A stretch of 8,973 bases of DNA from an uncultured Verrucomicrobiota bacterium (GCA_946482165.1 CAMLQS010000201.1:1-8973), one strand, 5' to 3'. Positions 1 through 5,750 are shown, counted from the first letter of the stretch. Numbers and translations: made by a program. Notes: generated by a model from the sequence alone, not told the origin.

Positions 1-1196
1 GTGAGATTGTTCGCCAGGCCGTTGACGGTTTCGTAACGGCGGGCGCGGTCCTTCTCCAGCGTGTTGAGCACGATGCAGTCGAGGTCGCCGCGCAGCGAGG
101 CGACGAGTTTCGACGCGTCGGTGCGATGGCGCCCGGCCACGGCCCGCAGTTCCCCGGGAGGCAGCGCGGCAAGCGCGGCCGAGGGACGCTGCGGTTCGCG
201 TTCACGGAGGATCCGGCGCATGGCCTCGACACCTGCGTCGGCGAGTTGTTTTCCGTCGAAAGGGGTGCGTCCGGTGAGCAGCTCGTGGAGGACGACGCCG
301 AGGCTGTAGATGTCGCTCCGGGTGTCGGCGCCGCCGAGGCCGAGCTCGGCCTGCTCGGGGCTCATGTAGGCCGGGGTGCCGATCATCTGGAGGTTGACGG
401 TGAGCAGCGGATCCTCGGCGGGCGACACCCCGATGGCTTTGGCGATCCCGAAGTCGATGACCTTGGGGATCGGACCTCCGTCCACGTGCTCGACGAGGAT
501 ATTGGACGGTTTTATGTCGCGGTGAATTATCCCCTTTTGGTGGGCGTGCTGGATGGCCTGGCAGACGCTGACAAAGAGCGCCAGGCGCTGCGGCGTCGTG
601 AGCCGGTGGTGATCGCAGTATTCGGTGATCTTCACTCCCTGCACCCGCTCCATGACAAAGAAGGGCCGTCCCGTCTCGGTCGCGCCGGCGTCGAGCACGC
701 GGGCGATGTGGGGATGGTCCATCATGGCGAGCGCCTGCCGCTCCAGTTCGAAGCGGGCGATGACGGTTTCCGTGTCCATCCCGAGTCGGATGATTTTGAG
801 CGCGACTTGGCGGCGCACCGGTTCCTCCTGCTCGGCCAGGTAGACCACGCCGCAACCGCCTTCGCCGATGCGACGCAACAGCCGATATCGGCCGATGCGC
901 ACGCGGGACTGGGCCGGCAAAGCCGGGGCTTCGGCTCCGGTGAGGCTGTCGTCGGCGAAAATCGCCGCCTCCGACTTGAGGCCGGGGTGCGCGGGATCGG
1001 GTGTCGGATCCATGCGGACCGCGCCGCCGGCGAGGAATTCCTCCGCGGACTCCTGGAGCGCGAGCAGGCGATCGAGGCGTTGGCGCAGGGCGGCCCGGCC
1101 CTGGCAGGCTTGGTCGAGAAACGCGGCCCGTGCGACCGCGTCGGCTATGTTCATCGCCTCCGCGAAAAGCGCTTTCTCCTGCTGGCGAGAAGTCAT
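1..1196 (-). CDS. Serine/threonine protein kinase, N-terminal part (runs off the left edge)
   Basis: Hanks-type protein kinase; 398 codons are visible and no stop is reached before the window edge. After a roughly 100-residue N-terminal region come the glycine loop GEGGCGVV (111-118), the ATP-binding lysine in VALKII (K134), the catalytic loop HRDIKPSN (H225, D227), the DFG motif (D248) and GTPAYMSPEQ in the activation segment. All catalytic residues are intact, so it should be active. The leader region with an AFLDQAC-type motif, and the LEKDRARRYET segment near the visible end, are typical of the large kinases of Planctomycetes and Verrucomicrobia; in those the kinase domain is followed by a membrane segment or repeat sensor domain, which here would lie outside the window. 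The start was chosen as ATG at 1196 because the upstream sigma gene ends 18 nt before it, with GAGAGGG about 13 nt upstream; an internal ATG at residue 15 is possible. The likely partner or substrate is the adjacent sigma factor (inference). Confidence 0.95.
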   Translation of the reverse strand, partial: MTSRQQEKALFAEAMNIADAVARAAFLDQACQGRAALRQRLDRLLALQESAEEFLAGGAVRMDPTPDPAHPGLKSEAAIFADDSLTGAEAPALPAQSRVRIGRYRLLRRIGEGGCGVVYLAEQEEPVRRQVALKIIRLGMDTETVIARFELERQALAMMDHPHIARVLDAGATETGRPFFVMERVQGVKITEYCDHHRLTTPQRLALFVSVCQAIQHAHQKGIIHRDIKPSNILVEHVDGGPIPKVIDFGIAKAIGVSPAEDPLLTVNLQMIGTPAYMSPEQAELGLGGADTRSDIYSLGVVLHELLTGRTPFDGKQLADAGVEAMRRILREREPQRPSAALAALPPGELRAVAGRHRTDASKLVASLRGDLDCIVLNTLEKDRARRYETVNGLANNL

Positions 1197-1214
1197 CGGC
1201 GGTGCGCTGCCCTC

Positions 1215-1835
1215 TCAGCTGTCCGCTGGGGAGCCGGCCGGGCCGCCGGGGGCGGCGGCGCCGTGGGACTCCGGGTTATCGCGGTTCCGCTGAATGATAT
1301 CGAAAAGGCTGGCTTTCGCATAGGCCCACTGGCGCTCGAGCGTTCGTTCGCTCATGCCCAGCATGCGCGCGATTTCGGGGTTGGTGAACCCGCCGAAGAA
1401 TTTGAGCGTGATCAGACGCGCGCTTTCGGGGTCCTCGGCTTCCAAGCTCAGGAGCGACTCGTGGACGATCAGAATGCGGTCGTCGACGGGGGGCGTGATC
1501 AGCTCGACGTCTTCCAAGCTGAGGCGTTCGGGACGGTTGCCGCGCTTGAGGCTGGCCTTCTGCCGGGAAAGGTCGACGAGGATGTGACGCATGGCCTGCG
1601 CCGCCGCGCGAAAGAAGTGGTCGCGGCTGTTCCAGTGGCGGCCCTCCTGGCTGGCGAGACGCAGCCAAGCCTCGTGCACGAGGGCGGTGGGCTGCAAGGT
1701 TTGCGGCCCGCGGTTCCGGTTCAGCCGGGCGGCCGCCAAGTGGCGCAATTCGTCGTAGACCAGCGGCACGAGCTCTTCGGCCGCATGCGCGTCACCTTGG
1801 GCCAAGGTTTGAAGCAAAACGGTGATTTCGCTCAT
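1215..1835 (-). CDS. ECF-type RNA polymerase sigma factor (PF07638 / TIGR02999 type)
   Basis: 206-residue alternative sigma factor that would direct RNA polymerase to a special promoter set. Region 2 spans about residues 5-95 (LVYDELRHLAAARL, then QPTALVHEAWLRL and the FFRAAAQAMRHILVD helix). Region 4 spans about 125-182 and ends in a helix-turn-helix (GFTNPEIARMLGMSERTLERQW). The QPTALVHEA signature and short linker match the family common in Planctomycetes, Verrucomicrobia and Acidobacteria. A TTG at 1859 would add eight residues, but ATG at 1835 gives the usual MSEIT-like N-terminus and is preferred; neither start has a clear ribosome binding site. No anti-sigma gene is adjacent. A Ser/Thr kinase follows after 18 nt, so control by phosphorylation is likely (inference). 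The region 2.2 position that is acidic in classical ECF factors is T50-A51 here. The C-terminal tail after residue 185 is Gly/Pro/Ala rich and probably disordered. Confidence 0.93.
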   Translation of the reverse strand: MSEITVLLQTLAQGDAHAAEELVPLVYDELRHLAAARLNRNRGPQTLQPTALVHEAWLRLASQEGRHWNSRDHFFRAAAQAMRHILVDLSRQKASLKRGNRPERLSLEDVELITPPVDDRILIVHESLLSLEAEDPESARLITLKFFGGFTNPEIARMLGMSERTLERQWAYAKASLFDIIQRNRDNPESHGAAAPGGPAGSPADS

Positions 1836-2148
1836 GAGCGGGGTGGGTAGGGGCGGCAAGTCGGACGCGGGGGCCGGCGCCGGGGGATCAGGCTGTCGGT
1901 TGGCGAAAAATATTTTGGATTGCGAGAGGTTATATCACGGACTGCGCCGCGGAGCCCGGTTCCCTGTCGAATTCGAAGTTCGCCGGGGAGGTCGGGCGAA
2001 GCGCTCGTCTTGTTGACGCAATGGAGCAAATGAAGCGAGCACGGGATGTTTTGGGTCCGGGCTGGATCGCAGGCCTTTCTTGGGCTTCGATCTTCCGATC
2101 CGGCGGCATGTGCGCTGATGCAGGTGCTCGGATGACGCCCCATATCCC
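1836..2148. other. Divergent intergenic region between the sigma factor and carbonic anhydrase genes
   Basis: About 313 bp with no convincing gene; the short open frames here lack recognisable motifs. It must hold the promoters for both divergent transcripts. The only AT-rich patch in this GC-rich stretch lies at about 1905-1937 (aaaaatatttt and ttatatca), closer to the sigma gene. No tandem repeats or clear operator palindromes were seen. A TTGACG at 2013-2018 on the plus strand lacks a matching -10 box. Confidence 0.6.
1931..1963 (-). promoter_or_regulatory. Candidate promoter of the sigma factor-kinase operon (weak)
   Basis: Read on the minus strand, GGAACC (1963-1958) is followed after 18 nt by CGTGA (1939-1935), which directly precedes a TATAAC-like box overlapping the AT-rich patch. 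GGAAC plus CGT is the general look of ECF-type promoters, which would fit autoregulation, but the spacing is longer than the usual 16-17 nt. TATAAC could instead be a housekeeping -10 element without a good -35. It lies about 100 nt upstream of the sigma start codon. Confidence 0.22.
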
Positions 2149-2910
2149 ATGTCCACGTTCCACCCCGTCTCTGCTGGTCGTCTTCGTCCGGCCGCTGCCG
2201 CTCGCTCTCTCGGTTTATCCATCGCGGTGCTCCTCGCGGCGCACACGGCGTCGGCGGCGGACCACGCCGCGGACCATCCGGCGGCGCCGGCGGGCCTGCT
2301 TCCCGAGGCCGCTCTCGAGCAGTTGATGGCGGGAAACAAATGTTTCTTGGAAGACGCGCTTCGCCACCCGGATCAATCCGAGTCGCATCGGGTTAAGGTA
2401 GCCAAGGGGCAGCGTCCCTTCGCCATCGTGCTCACCTGCGCCGATTCCCGCGTGGCGCCGGAGATCTATTTCGACCAGGGCTTGGGCGGTATTTTTGTTA
2501 TTCGAAACGCGGGTCATGTGCTGGGCGCGCACGTGCTGGGCAGCATCGAATATGCGGTCGCCCATCTGGGCGTGCCGCTCATCGTGGTGGTCGGGCACGA
2601 ACGCTGCGGCGCGGTTTCCGCCGCGGTGGGCGGTGGCGTGATGGAGGGGCATGTCTGGGATATCGTGGAGGCGATAAAGCCTGCGGTGCAGGCTGCCCGG
2701 GGCCTGCCTGGCGACGCGGTAGCGAACACCGTCACCATGCATTCCCAGCTCACCGCCAAGGCCCTCGCCACGAGCGGCCCCATCATCGCCGACGCGGTGA
2801 TGGCCGGCCGTGTGATGGTGAAGGCGGCGCACTACGATCTCGACTCAGGCCGGGTGGAACTGCTGCCCGCTCTTCCCGAGGCGCCGGACGCGTCCATCGC
2901 GGGGCACTGA
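2149..2910 (+). CDS. Beta-class carbonic anhydrase, probably exported
   Basis: 253-residue zinc enzyme for reversible hydration of CO2 to bicarbonate. The beta-class motifs are all present: CADSR (C97, D99, R101), NAG (120-122) and GHERCGAV (H150, C153). C97, H150 and C153 would be the zinc ligands and the D99-R101 pair the catalytic dyad. The first 36 residues look like a Sec signal peptide: an Arg-containing start, the hydrophobic stretch LGLSIAVLLAA, then cleavage after TASA. This predicts a periplasmic enzyme, unlike the more common cytoplasmic members. The mature part of about 215 residues is of normal family length. ATG at 2149 was chosen because it gives the full signal peptide; no Shine-Dalgarno sequence precedes it. 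It lies upstream of the urease accessory genes on the same strand but is separated from ureE by a 433-bp gap, so co-transcription is uncertain. A role in handling urease-derived CO2 is inference. Confidence 0.95.
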   Translation: MSTFHPVSAGRLRPAAAARSLGLSIAVLLAAHTASAADHAADHPAAPAGLLPEAALEQLMAGNKCFLEDALRHPDQSESHRVKVAKGQRPFAIVLTCADSRVAPEIYFDQGLGGIFVIRNAGHVLGAHVLGSIEYAVAHLGVPLIVVVGHERCGAVSAAVGGGVMEGHVWDIVEAIKPAVQAARGLPGDAVANTVTMHSQLTAKALATSGPIIADAVMAGRVMVKAAHYDLDSGRVELLPALPEAPDASIAGH

Positions 2911-3029
2911 GCTCATCGCGAGTCGTCCTCCCAGGCCACGGTCGGTTCAGGCCGCGATTATCGCTCCCTATCTTGTCCGTCCAAGCGCGTCGTTGCGCGC
3001 CAAGTGAGCTATGCCGCGTGAAAACCAAA

Positions 3030-3106
3030 GCCGCGGTCGAAAAAAGAACGCAGGTTGCGCGCGAAGGAACCGTTTCCTTGGCTGCGCTTCCTGCGTTCAC
3101 ACGCGG
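3030..3106. repeat. Long imperfect hairpin, probable decayed copy of the GCCGCGAAAGAACGCA repeat
   Basis: GAACGCAGG (3046-3054) pairs perfectly with CCTGCGTTC (3090-3098). Inside, GCGC (3057-3060) pairs with GCGC (3084-3087), and AAGGAA (3064-3069) pairs with TTCCTT (3074-3079) around a CCGT loop; small internal mismatches separate these stems. Outside, GCCGCG at 3030-3035 and CGCGG at 3102-3106 match the outer ends of the repeat arms found between ureE and ureF and between ureG and ureD, with insertions in between. The folding is directly visible; membership in the repeat family is inference from the GCCGCG...AAAGAACGCA order. Confidence 0.6.
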
Positions 3107-3128
3107 ACGCGATCGCTTCGGCGGGGTT

Positions 3129-3257
3129 CTACGGTGCTTGGATCGACCAACGCGGGGCGTTGCCGCCGTTGTAGAACAGATAGTGGTAGCTGCCGCGGCG
3201 CACGACGAAGGCCGCCTCGTGCTCGCTGTTGGATCCGGAGCCCGCGATGTTGTAGCG
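3129..3257 (-). pseudogene. Possible remnant of a GH43-like glycoside hydrolase gene
   Basis: A 42-codon stretch ending in TAG (3131-3129) reads HEAAFVVRRGSYHYLFYNGG in its middle. This resembles the E-[AG]-P-F-[IV]-x-[KR]-x-G-x-Y-Y-L-F-x-S segment of five-bladed beta-propeller glycosidases such as arabinanases of family GH43. Nothing else in the same frame upstream or downstream looks like the rest of such an enzyme, and no start codon with a binding site is evident, so it would be a broken fragment. It sits antisense to the ureE leader and next to the decayed hairpin, suggesting a deletion or rearrangement junction. The match is short and from memory of the family, so chance is possible. 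Confidence 0.35.
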
Positions 3258-3343
3258 AAGCCTCTTCGAGATATGCGATGCTTCGCGCTTGGAGCCGGGC
3301 CGCGGGTTTGGTGCATTCCCCTTGGCTCGCGCTGTCGTGCACG

Positions 3344-3817
3344 ATGATTCAACTGATCCACGCTTCCCTTGATGACTTCGATACCGCTCGGCCCGTCGTG
3401 GATCTGCGCGTTGAGCGTCGCACGCTCGCGAAGCGGCTCTGGCGCGGGGTCGCCACCGACGGCGCGGAGTTCGGGTTTCAACTCGCGAAGCCGCTCCAGC
3501 CGGGCGACACGGTCCATCAGACCGTCGCGGTTCGTTACGTGATTGTTCAGGAGCCGGAGCCCGTCCTGGAGATTCCGCTCGCCGGCCTTCCGCCCTCCGC
3601 CACGGCCGGCATCGGCTGGGCGGTGGGAAACCTCCACCTCGATTTCAGCTCCGAAGCCACGCGCCTGCTTGCGCCCGACGAACCCGCCGCGCGGCGACTT
3701 TTCGAACGTATCCAGATTCCCTACACGCCGACCACCGCGGTTTTTCGCCCCGGCCGCTTCAAGCGCGGCGTCGCCGCGCCTGCCGTCGACGACCTCGGCC
3801 CCGGTCACAAACACTGA
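3344..3817 (+). CDS. ureE: Urease accessory protein UreE (nickel metallochaperone)
   Basis: 157-residue cytoplasmic nickel-binding chaperone that hands nickel to the UreG/UreF/UreD complex during urease maturation. The N-terminal half (about 1-75) has the UreE pattern of VVDLRVERRTLAKRLWRG followed by LQPGDTV; the C-terminal half (about 76-145) has the ferredoxin-like UreE_C domain with AVGNLHLD. H98 corresponds to the essential metal-binding histidine of the GN-x-H motif (His96 in Klebsiella UreE). The protein ends in GHKH, a very short version of the His-rich tail seen in some UreE proteins. ATG at 3344 was chosen because it matches the family N-terminus; the open frame continues further upstream without recognisable sequence, and no Shine-Dalgarno sequence is present. 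It is the first gene of a same-strand run ureE, GxxExxY gene, ureF, ureG, ureD. The next reading frame begins in the same phase right after its TGA. Confidence 0.9.
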   Translation: MIQLIHASLDDFDTARPVVDLRVERRTLAKRLWRGVATDGAEFGFQLAKPLQPGDTVHQTVAVRYVIVQEPEPVLEIPLAGLPPSATAGIGWAVGNLHLDFSSEATRLLAPDEPAARRLFERIQIPYTPTTAVFRPGRFKRGVAAPAVDDLGPGHKH

Positions 3818-3823
3818 TTTTTT

Positions 3824-3857
3824 GGCCGCGAAAGAACGCAAGGAACACAAAAGAAAG
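3824..3857 (+). repeat. Left arm of inverted repeat A enclosing the GxxExxY gene
   Basis: Begins 6 nt after the ureE stop with GCCGCGAAAGAACGCA (3825-3840), identical to the arm between ureG and ureD, and continues into GAACACAAAAGAAAG (3843-3857). The arm is built of 9-10 nt units of the form GAACnCAAA/G. The opposite arm lies at 4275-4299. Confidence 0.85.
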
Positions 3858-3892
3858 CATTCAAGAGATCCATCAATGAACTCTGCGACATC

Positions 3893-4300
3893 GTGCGGGA
3901 AACGTCCTGCGCCATTCACCTCTACCATGCGCACGGCCACATGGAGAAAGTTTACGAGAACGCGCTGGTTCACCGGCTCCGCCTTGCCGGCCTCTACGTG
4001 AAGCAGCAGCACCCGATCCGCGTTCGTGATGAAGACGGCACCGTAGTTGGCGAATATTTGGCCGATGTGGTGGTTGATGATCGCCTCGTGGTGGAGCTCA
4101 AGGCCGTGAAGACACTGGCCGACGAACACACGGCTCAACTGCTCGGTTACCTGAAATCCGCCCGGATCGAGCACGGGGTGCTTATCAATTTCGGCTCCTG
4201 TCGGTTTCAAATAAAGAAATACGTCCGATCTTCCCTGCCGCCTGCGCTCCCCGCTATCGTCTCGGCCATGTTGTCTTTCTTTGTGTTCATTCGCGGCTAA
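3893..4300 (+). CDS. GxxExxY protein (PD-(D/E)XK_3-like family), uncertain start
   Basis: Small protein of the GxxExxY family, which has a PD-(D/E)XK nuclease-like fold and no settled function. The name motif is exact: GHMEKVY (residues 15-21 from the GTG start). The nuclease-like residues are kept: D58 in YLAD, E68 and K70 in VELK, and Q82 in QLLGYL. Homologues usually begin about seven residues earlier, near INELCDIV; in that phase the codon at 3872-3874 is ATC rather than ATG, while an ATG at 3876 is out of frame. GTG at 3893 is therefore given as the start, but it has no binding site and clips the first helix. At the C-terminus, residues after about 112 (RSSLPPALP...) extend past the family's usual end and run into the right repeat arm, where the TAA stop lies. 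The gene interrupts ureE and ureF, is flanked by inverted repeat arms and has no known role in urease maturation. It may be a passenger of the repeat element. Confidence 0.82.
   Translation: MRETSCAIHLYHAHGHMEKVYENALVHRLRLAGLYVKQQHPIRVRDEDGTVVGEYLADVVVDDRLVVELKAVKTLADEHTAQLLGYLKSARIEHGVLINFGSCRFQIKKYVRSSLPPALPAIVSAMLSFFVFIRG
4275..4299 (-). repeat. Right arm of inverted repeat A enclosing the GxxExxY gene
   Basis: On the minus strand it reads AGCCGCGAATGAACACAAAG followed by AAAG, matching the left arm (3824-3857) except that one 9-10 nt unit (GAACGCAAG) is missing. It carries the TAA stop of the GxxExxY gene at its outer edge and ends immediately before the ureF start codon at 4302. Confidence 0.8.
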
Positions 4301-4301
4301 G

Positions 4302-5009
4302 ATGTCCGATATCGCGCGCACCGCCTGGCTCGTCGGCCTGCTCCAAGCCGGCGATTCCTTTTACCCGACGGGCGGTTACGCCCACTCCTTCGGCCTGGAG
4401 GGGCTCGTCGAGCTCGGGGTCGTGCGCGACCGCGCCACGCTCGCCGACTTTTTTCGCCTTTCCGTTCTCCCGACTCTGCGCCACGCCGAGCTTCCGCTCG
4501 CCGCCCACGCCTACGCCGCGCTCGATCCCGCCGCGCCCGACTGGCCGCGCGTCGCCGAGCTCTGTGTGCTGTCCCACGCGCTCAAAAGCCCGCGCGAACT
4601 GCGCACCGCCGCCGAAAACATCGGACGCCAGCGCGCGGAGCTCGCCGCCCGCCTCCATGCGCATCCGCTCGGCGCCGACTACCTTGCCCGCGCCGCATCC
4701 GGCGCCTGGCCCTTCTCCGCGGTCGCGTCCGCCGCGCTCGAGGGCCGCATCCTCGGCGCGCCGCGCGACGCCGTCCTCGCCGGCATCTGCTACTCGACGC
4801 TCGCCGCCACGCTCGCCGCCGCGATGAAACTTCTCCGCATCGGCCAAAACGCGGGCCAAGCCGTTCTTACCGAGGCCCTCGGCTCCGCGCCCGAGGCCAT
4901 CGCCCACGCCGTCACCGTCCCGCTTGACGAAATCGGCTGGTTCAACCCCTGGCTCGACATCGCCAGCGCCCGCCACGAAACCGCCGACGCCCGGATGTTC
5001 ATCTCCTGA
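4302..5009 (+). CDS. ureF: Urease accessory protein UreF
   Basis: 235-residue, mainly helical scaffold protein that bridges UreD and UreG on apo-urease and is thought to gate GTP-dependent nickel insertion. The family signature LLQAGDSFYPTGGYAHSFGL (residues 13-32) is clear, followed by the Ala-rich helical core. The conserved C-terminus RMFIS (231-235) corresponds to the R-x-F-x-S tail that contacts UreD and UreG in known complexes. Length is normal for the family. ATG at 4302 was chosen; an earlier TTG at 4281 would read from inside the repeat arm and is unlikely. The start lies 1 nt after the stop of the GxxExxY gene, and the preceding CGGCTAAG is at most a poor ribosome binding site, so translation could depend on coupling or on the repeat sequence. 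Codon use is strongly C-ending, like ureG and ureD. Confidence 0.95.
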   Translation: MSDIARTAWLVGLLQAGDSFYPTGGYAHSFGLEGLVELGVVRDRATLADFFRLSVLPTLRHAELPLAAHAYAALDPAAPDWPRVAELCVLSHALKSPRELRTAAENIGRQRAELAARLHAHPLGADYLARAASGAWPFSAVASAALEGRILGAPRDAVLAGICYSTLAATLAAAMKLLRIGQNAGQAVLTEALGSAPEAIAHAVTVPLDEIGWFNPWLDIASARHETADARMFIS

Positions 5010-5015
5010 AATCTG

Positions 5016-5106
5016 AACCACGGAGGACACGGAGAACACGGAGGTTCGAGCCGAGTGCGAAAATTCTCTTCCTTACGCTCCGTGCCCTCCGTGTTCTCCG
5101 TGGTTT
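5016..5106. repeat. Inverted repeat B built of 9-bp CACGGAG units
   Basis: The left arm (5016-5043) begins AACCACGGAGGACACGGAGA and contains three tandem units of about 9 bp with core CACGGAG. The right arm (5079-5106) is its reverse complement over 28 bp with three mismatches, around a 35-nt spacer. It fills the gap between ureF (stop 5007-5009) and ureG (start 5130). It is unrelated in sequence to repeat A but has the same architecture. Such ACCACGGAG-type elements recur in many environmental bacterial genomes (general knowledge). As RNA it could form a long hairpin, but no U-tract follows, so it is not a standard terminator. Confidence 0.9.
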
Positions 5107-5129
5107 AAACTCTTGGTCCTTTCCCTCCC

Positions 5130-5750
5130 ATGACTCGTCCTCCCCGCATCGGCATCGGCGGCCCCGTCGGCTCCGGAAAAACCATGCTCTGCCTCAAGCT
5201 CTGCCAGAAGCTGCGCGAGCGCTACTCGATGGCCGTCGTCACGAACGACATCTACTGCTCCGAGGACGCCGAGTTCCTCATCCGCCAAAGCGCGCTTCCC
5301 GCCGAGCGTATTCGCGGAGTGGAGACCGGGGGCTGCCCGCACACCGCGATCCGCGACGACACCACGATGAACGAGCAGGCCTGCCAGGCCCTCGAAAAAG
5401 CGTTTCCCGACCTCCAGCTCGTGCTCGTCGAAAGCGGCGGCGACAACCTTACCGCCACCTTTTCGCCCGAGCTCGTCGACTCCTTCATCTACGTGATCGA
5501 CGTCGCCGAGGGCGAAAAGATCCCCCGTAAAGGCGGCCCCGCCATCCGCCACAGCGATCTCCTTATCATCAACAAAATCGACCTCGCCCCGCTCGTCGGC
5601 GCCGACCTCTCCGTCATGGATCGCGACGCGAAGGTGCAACGCGGCGCGCGCCCGTTTCTCTTCTGCGACCTGAAGCGCGAGCACAACCTCGACCAGGTCA
5701 TCGCGTGGATCGAGAAACAGGTCCTCTTCGCCACCCAGCCCAAGACATGA
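5130..5750 (+). CDS. ureG: Urease accessory GTPase UreG
   Basis: 206-residue SIMIBI-class GTPase that couples GTP hydrolysis to nickel delivery into apo-urease. Motifs in order: P-loop GPVGSGKT (11-18), VVTNDIY with D40 in switch I, ETGGCPH with the nickel-binding Cys69-Pro70-His71, ESGGDNL (101-107, Walker B region), and the guanine-specificity motif NKID (148-151). Length and motif spacing are normal, so it should be functional. ATG at 5130 is the only sensible start; the leader tcctttccctccc is pyrimidine-rich with no Shine-Dalgarno sequence. It follows repeat B and is followed 4 nt later by repeat A. Confidence 0.97.
   Translation: MTRPPRIGIGGPVGSGKTMLCLKLCQKLRERYSMAVVTNDIYCSEDAEFLIRQSALPAERIRGVETGGCPHTAIRDDTTMNEQACQALEKAFPDLQLVLVESGGDNLTATFSPELVDSFIYVIDVAEGEKIPRKGGPAIRHSDLLIINKIDLAPLVGADLSVMDRDAKVQRGARPFLFCDLKREHNLDQVIAWIEKQVLFATQPKT

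Larger units (their letters stand above)
2911..3343. other. 433-bp gap between the carbonic anhydrase gene and ureE
   Basis: No intact gene is recognisable. The gap holds a long imperfect hairpin (3046-3098, with wider repeat similarity from 3030 to 3106) and, on the minus strand, a short glycosidase-like fragment (3129-3257). The first 110 bases show nothing specific, and no clear terminator follows the carbonic anhydrase gene. All three minus-strand frames stay open over long stretches, as is common in GC-rich DNA, and carry no motifs except the fragment noted. In an ABC-EFGD gene order the urease structural genes would be expected here. Confidence 0.6.

Noticed and set aside
126..1850. 574-codon plus-strand open frame
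   Set aside because: It lies antisense to the sigma factor and kinase genes, whose family motifs are unmistakable on the minus strand. The plus-strand product has no recognisable domain and is a shadow of GC-rich codon use.
1836..1859. TTG start for the sigma factor at 1859
   Set aside because: It adds a Pro-rich octapeptide (MPPLPTPL) not typical of the family; ATG at 1835 is the better start.
2013..2041. TTGACG as a -35 box for the carbonic anhydrase gene
   Set aside because: No -10-like hexamer occurs 16-18 nt downstream (CGAGCA region).
4281..4302. TTG at 4281 as the ureF start
   Set aside because: It would be read from within the repeat arm and overlap the GxxExxY stop; ATG at 4302 gives the conserved UreF N-terminus.
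2783..4321. 512-codon minus-strand open frame
   Set aside because: It runs antisense to the carbonic anhydrase end, ureE and the GxxExxY gene, all with clear motifs. Its composition is Arg/Pro-rich shadow sequence.
5016..5106. Repeat B as an intrinsic terminator or CRISPR
   Set aside because: There is no U-tract after the hairpin and the cluster continues on the same strand. The 9-bp units are too short and lack variable spacers, so it is not a CRISPR array.
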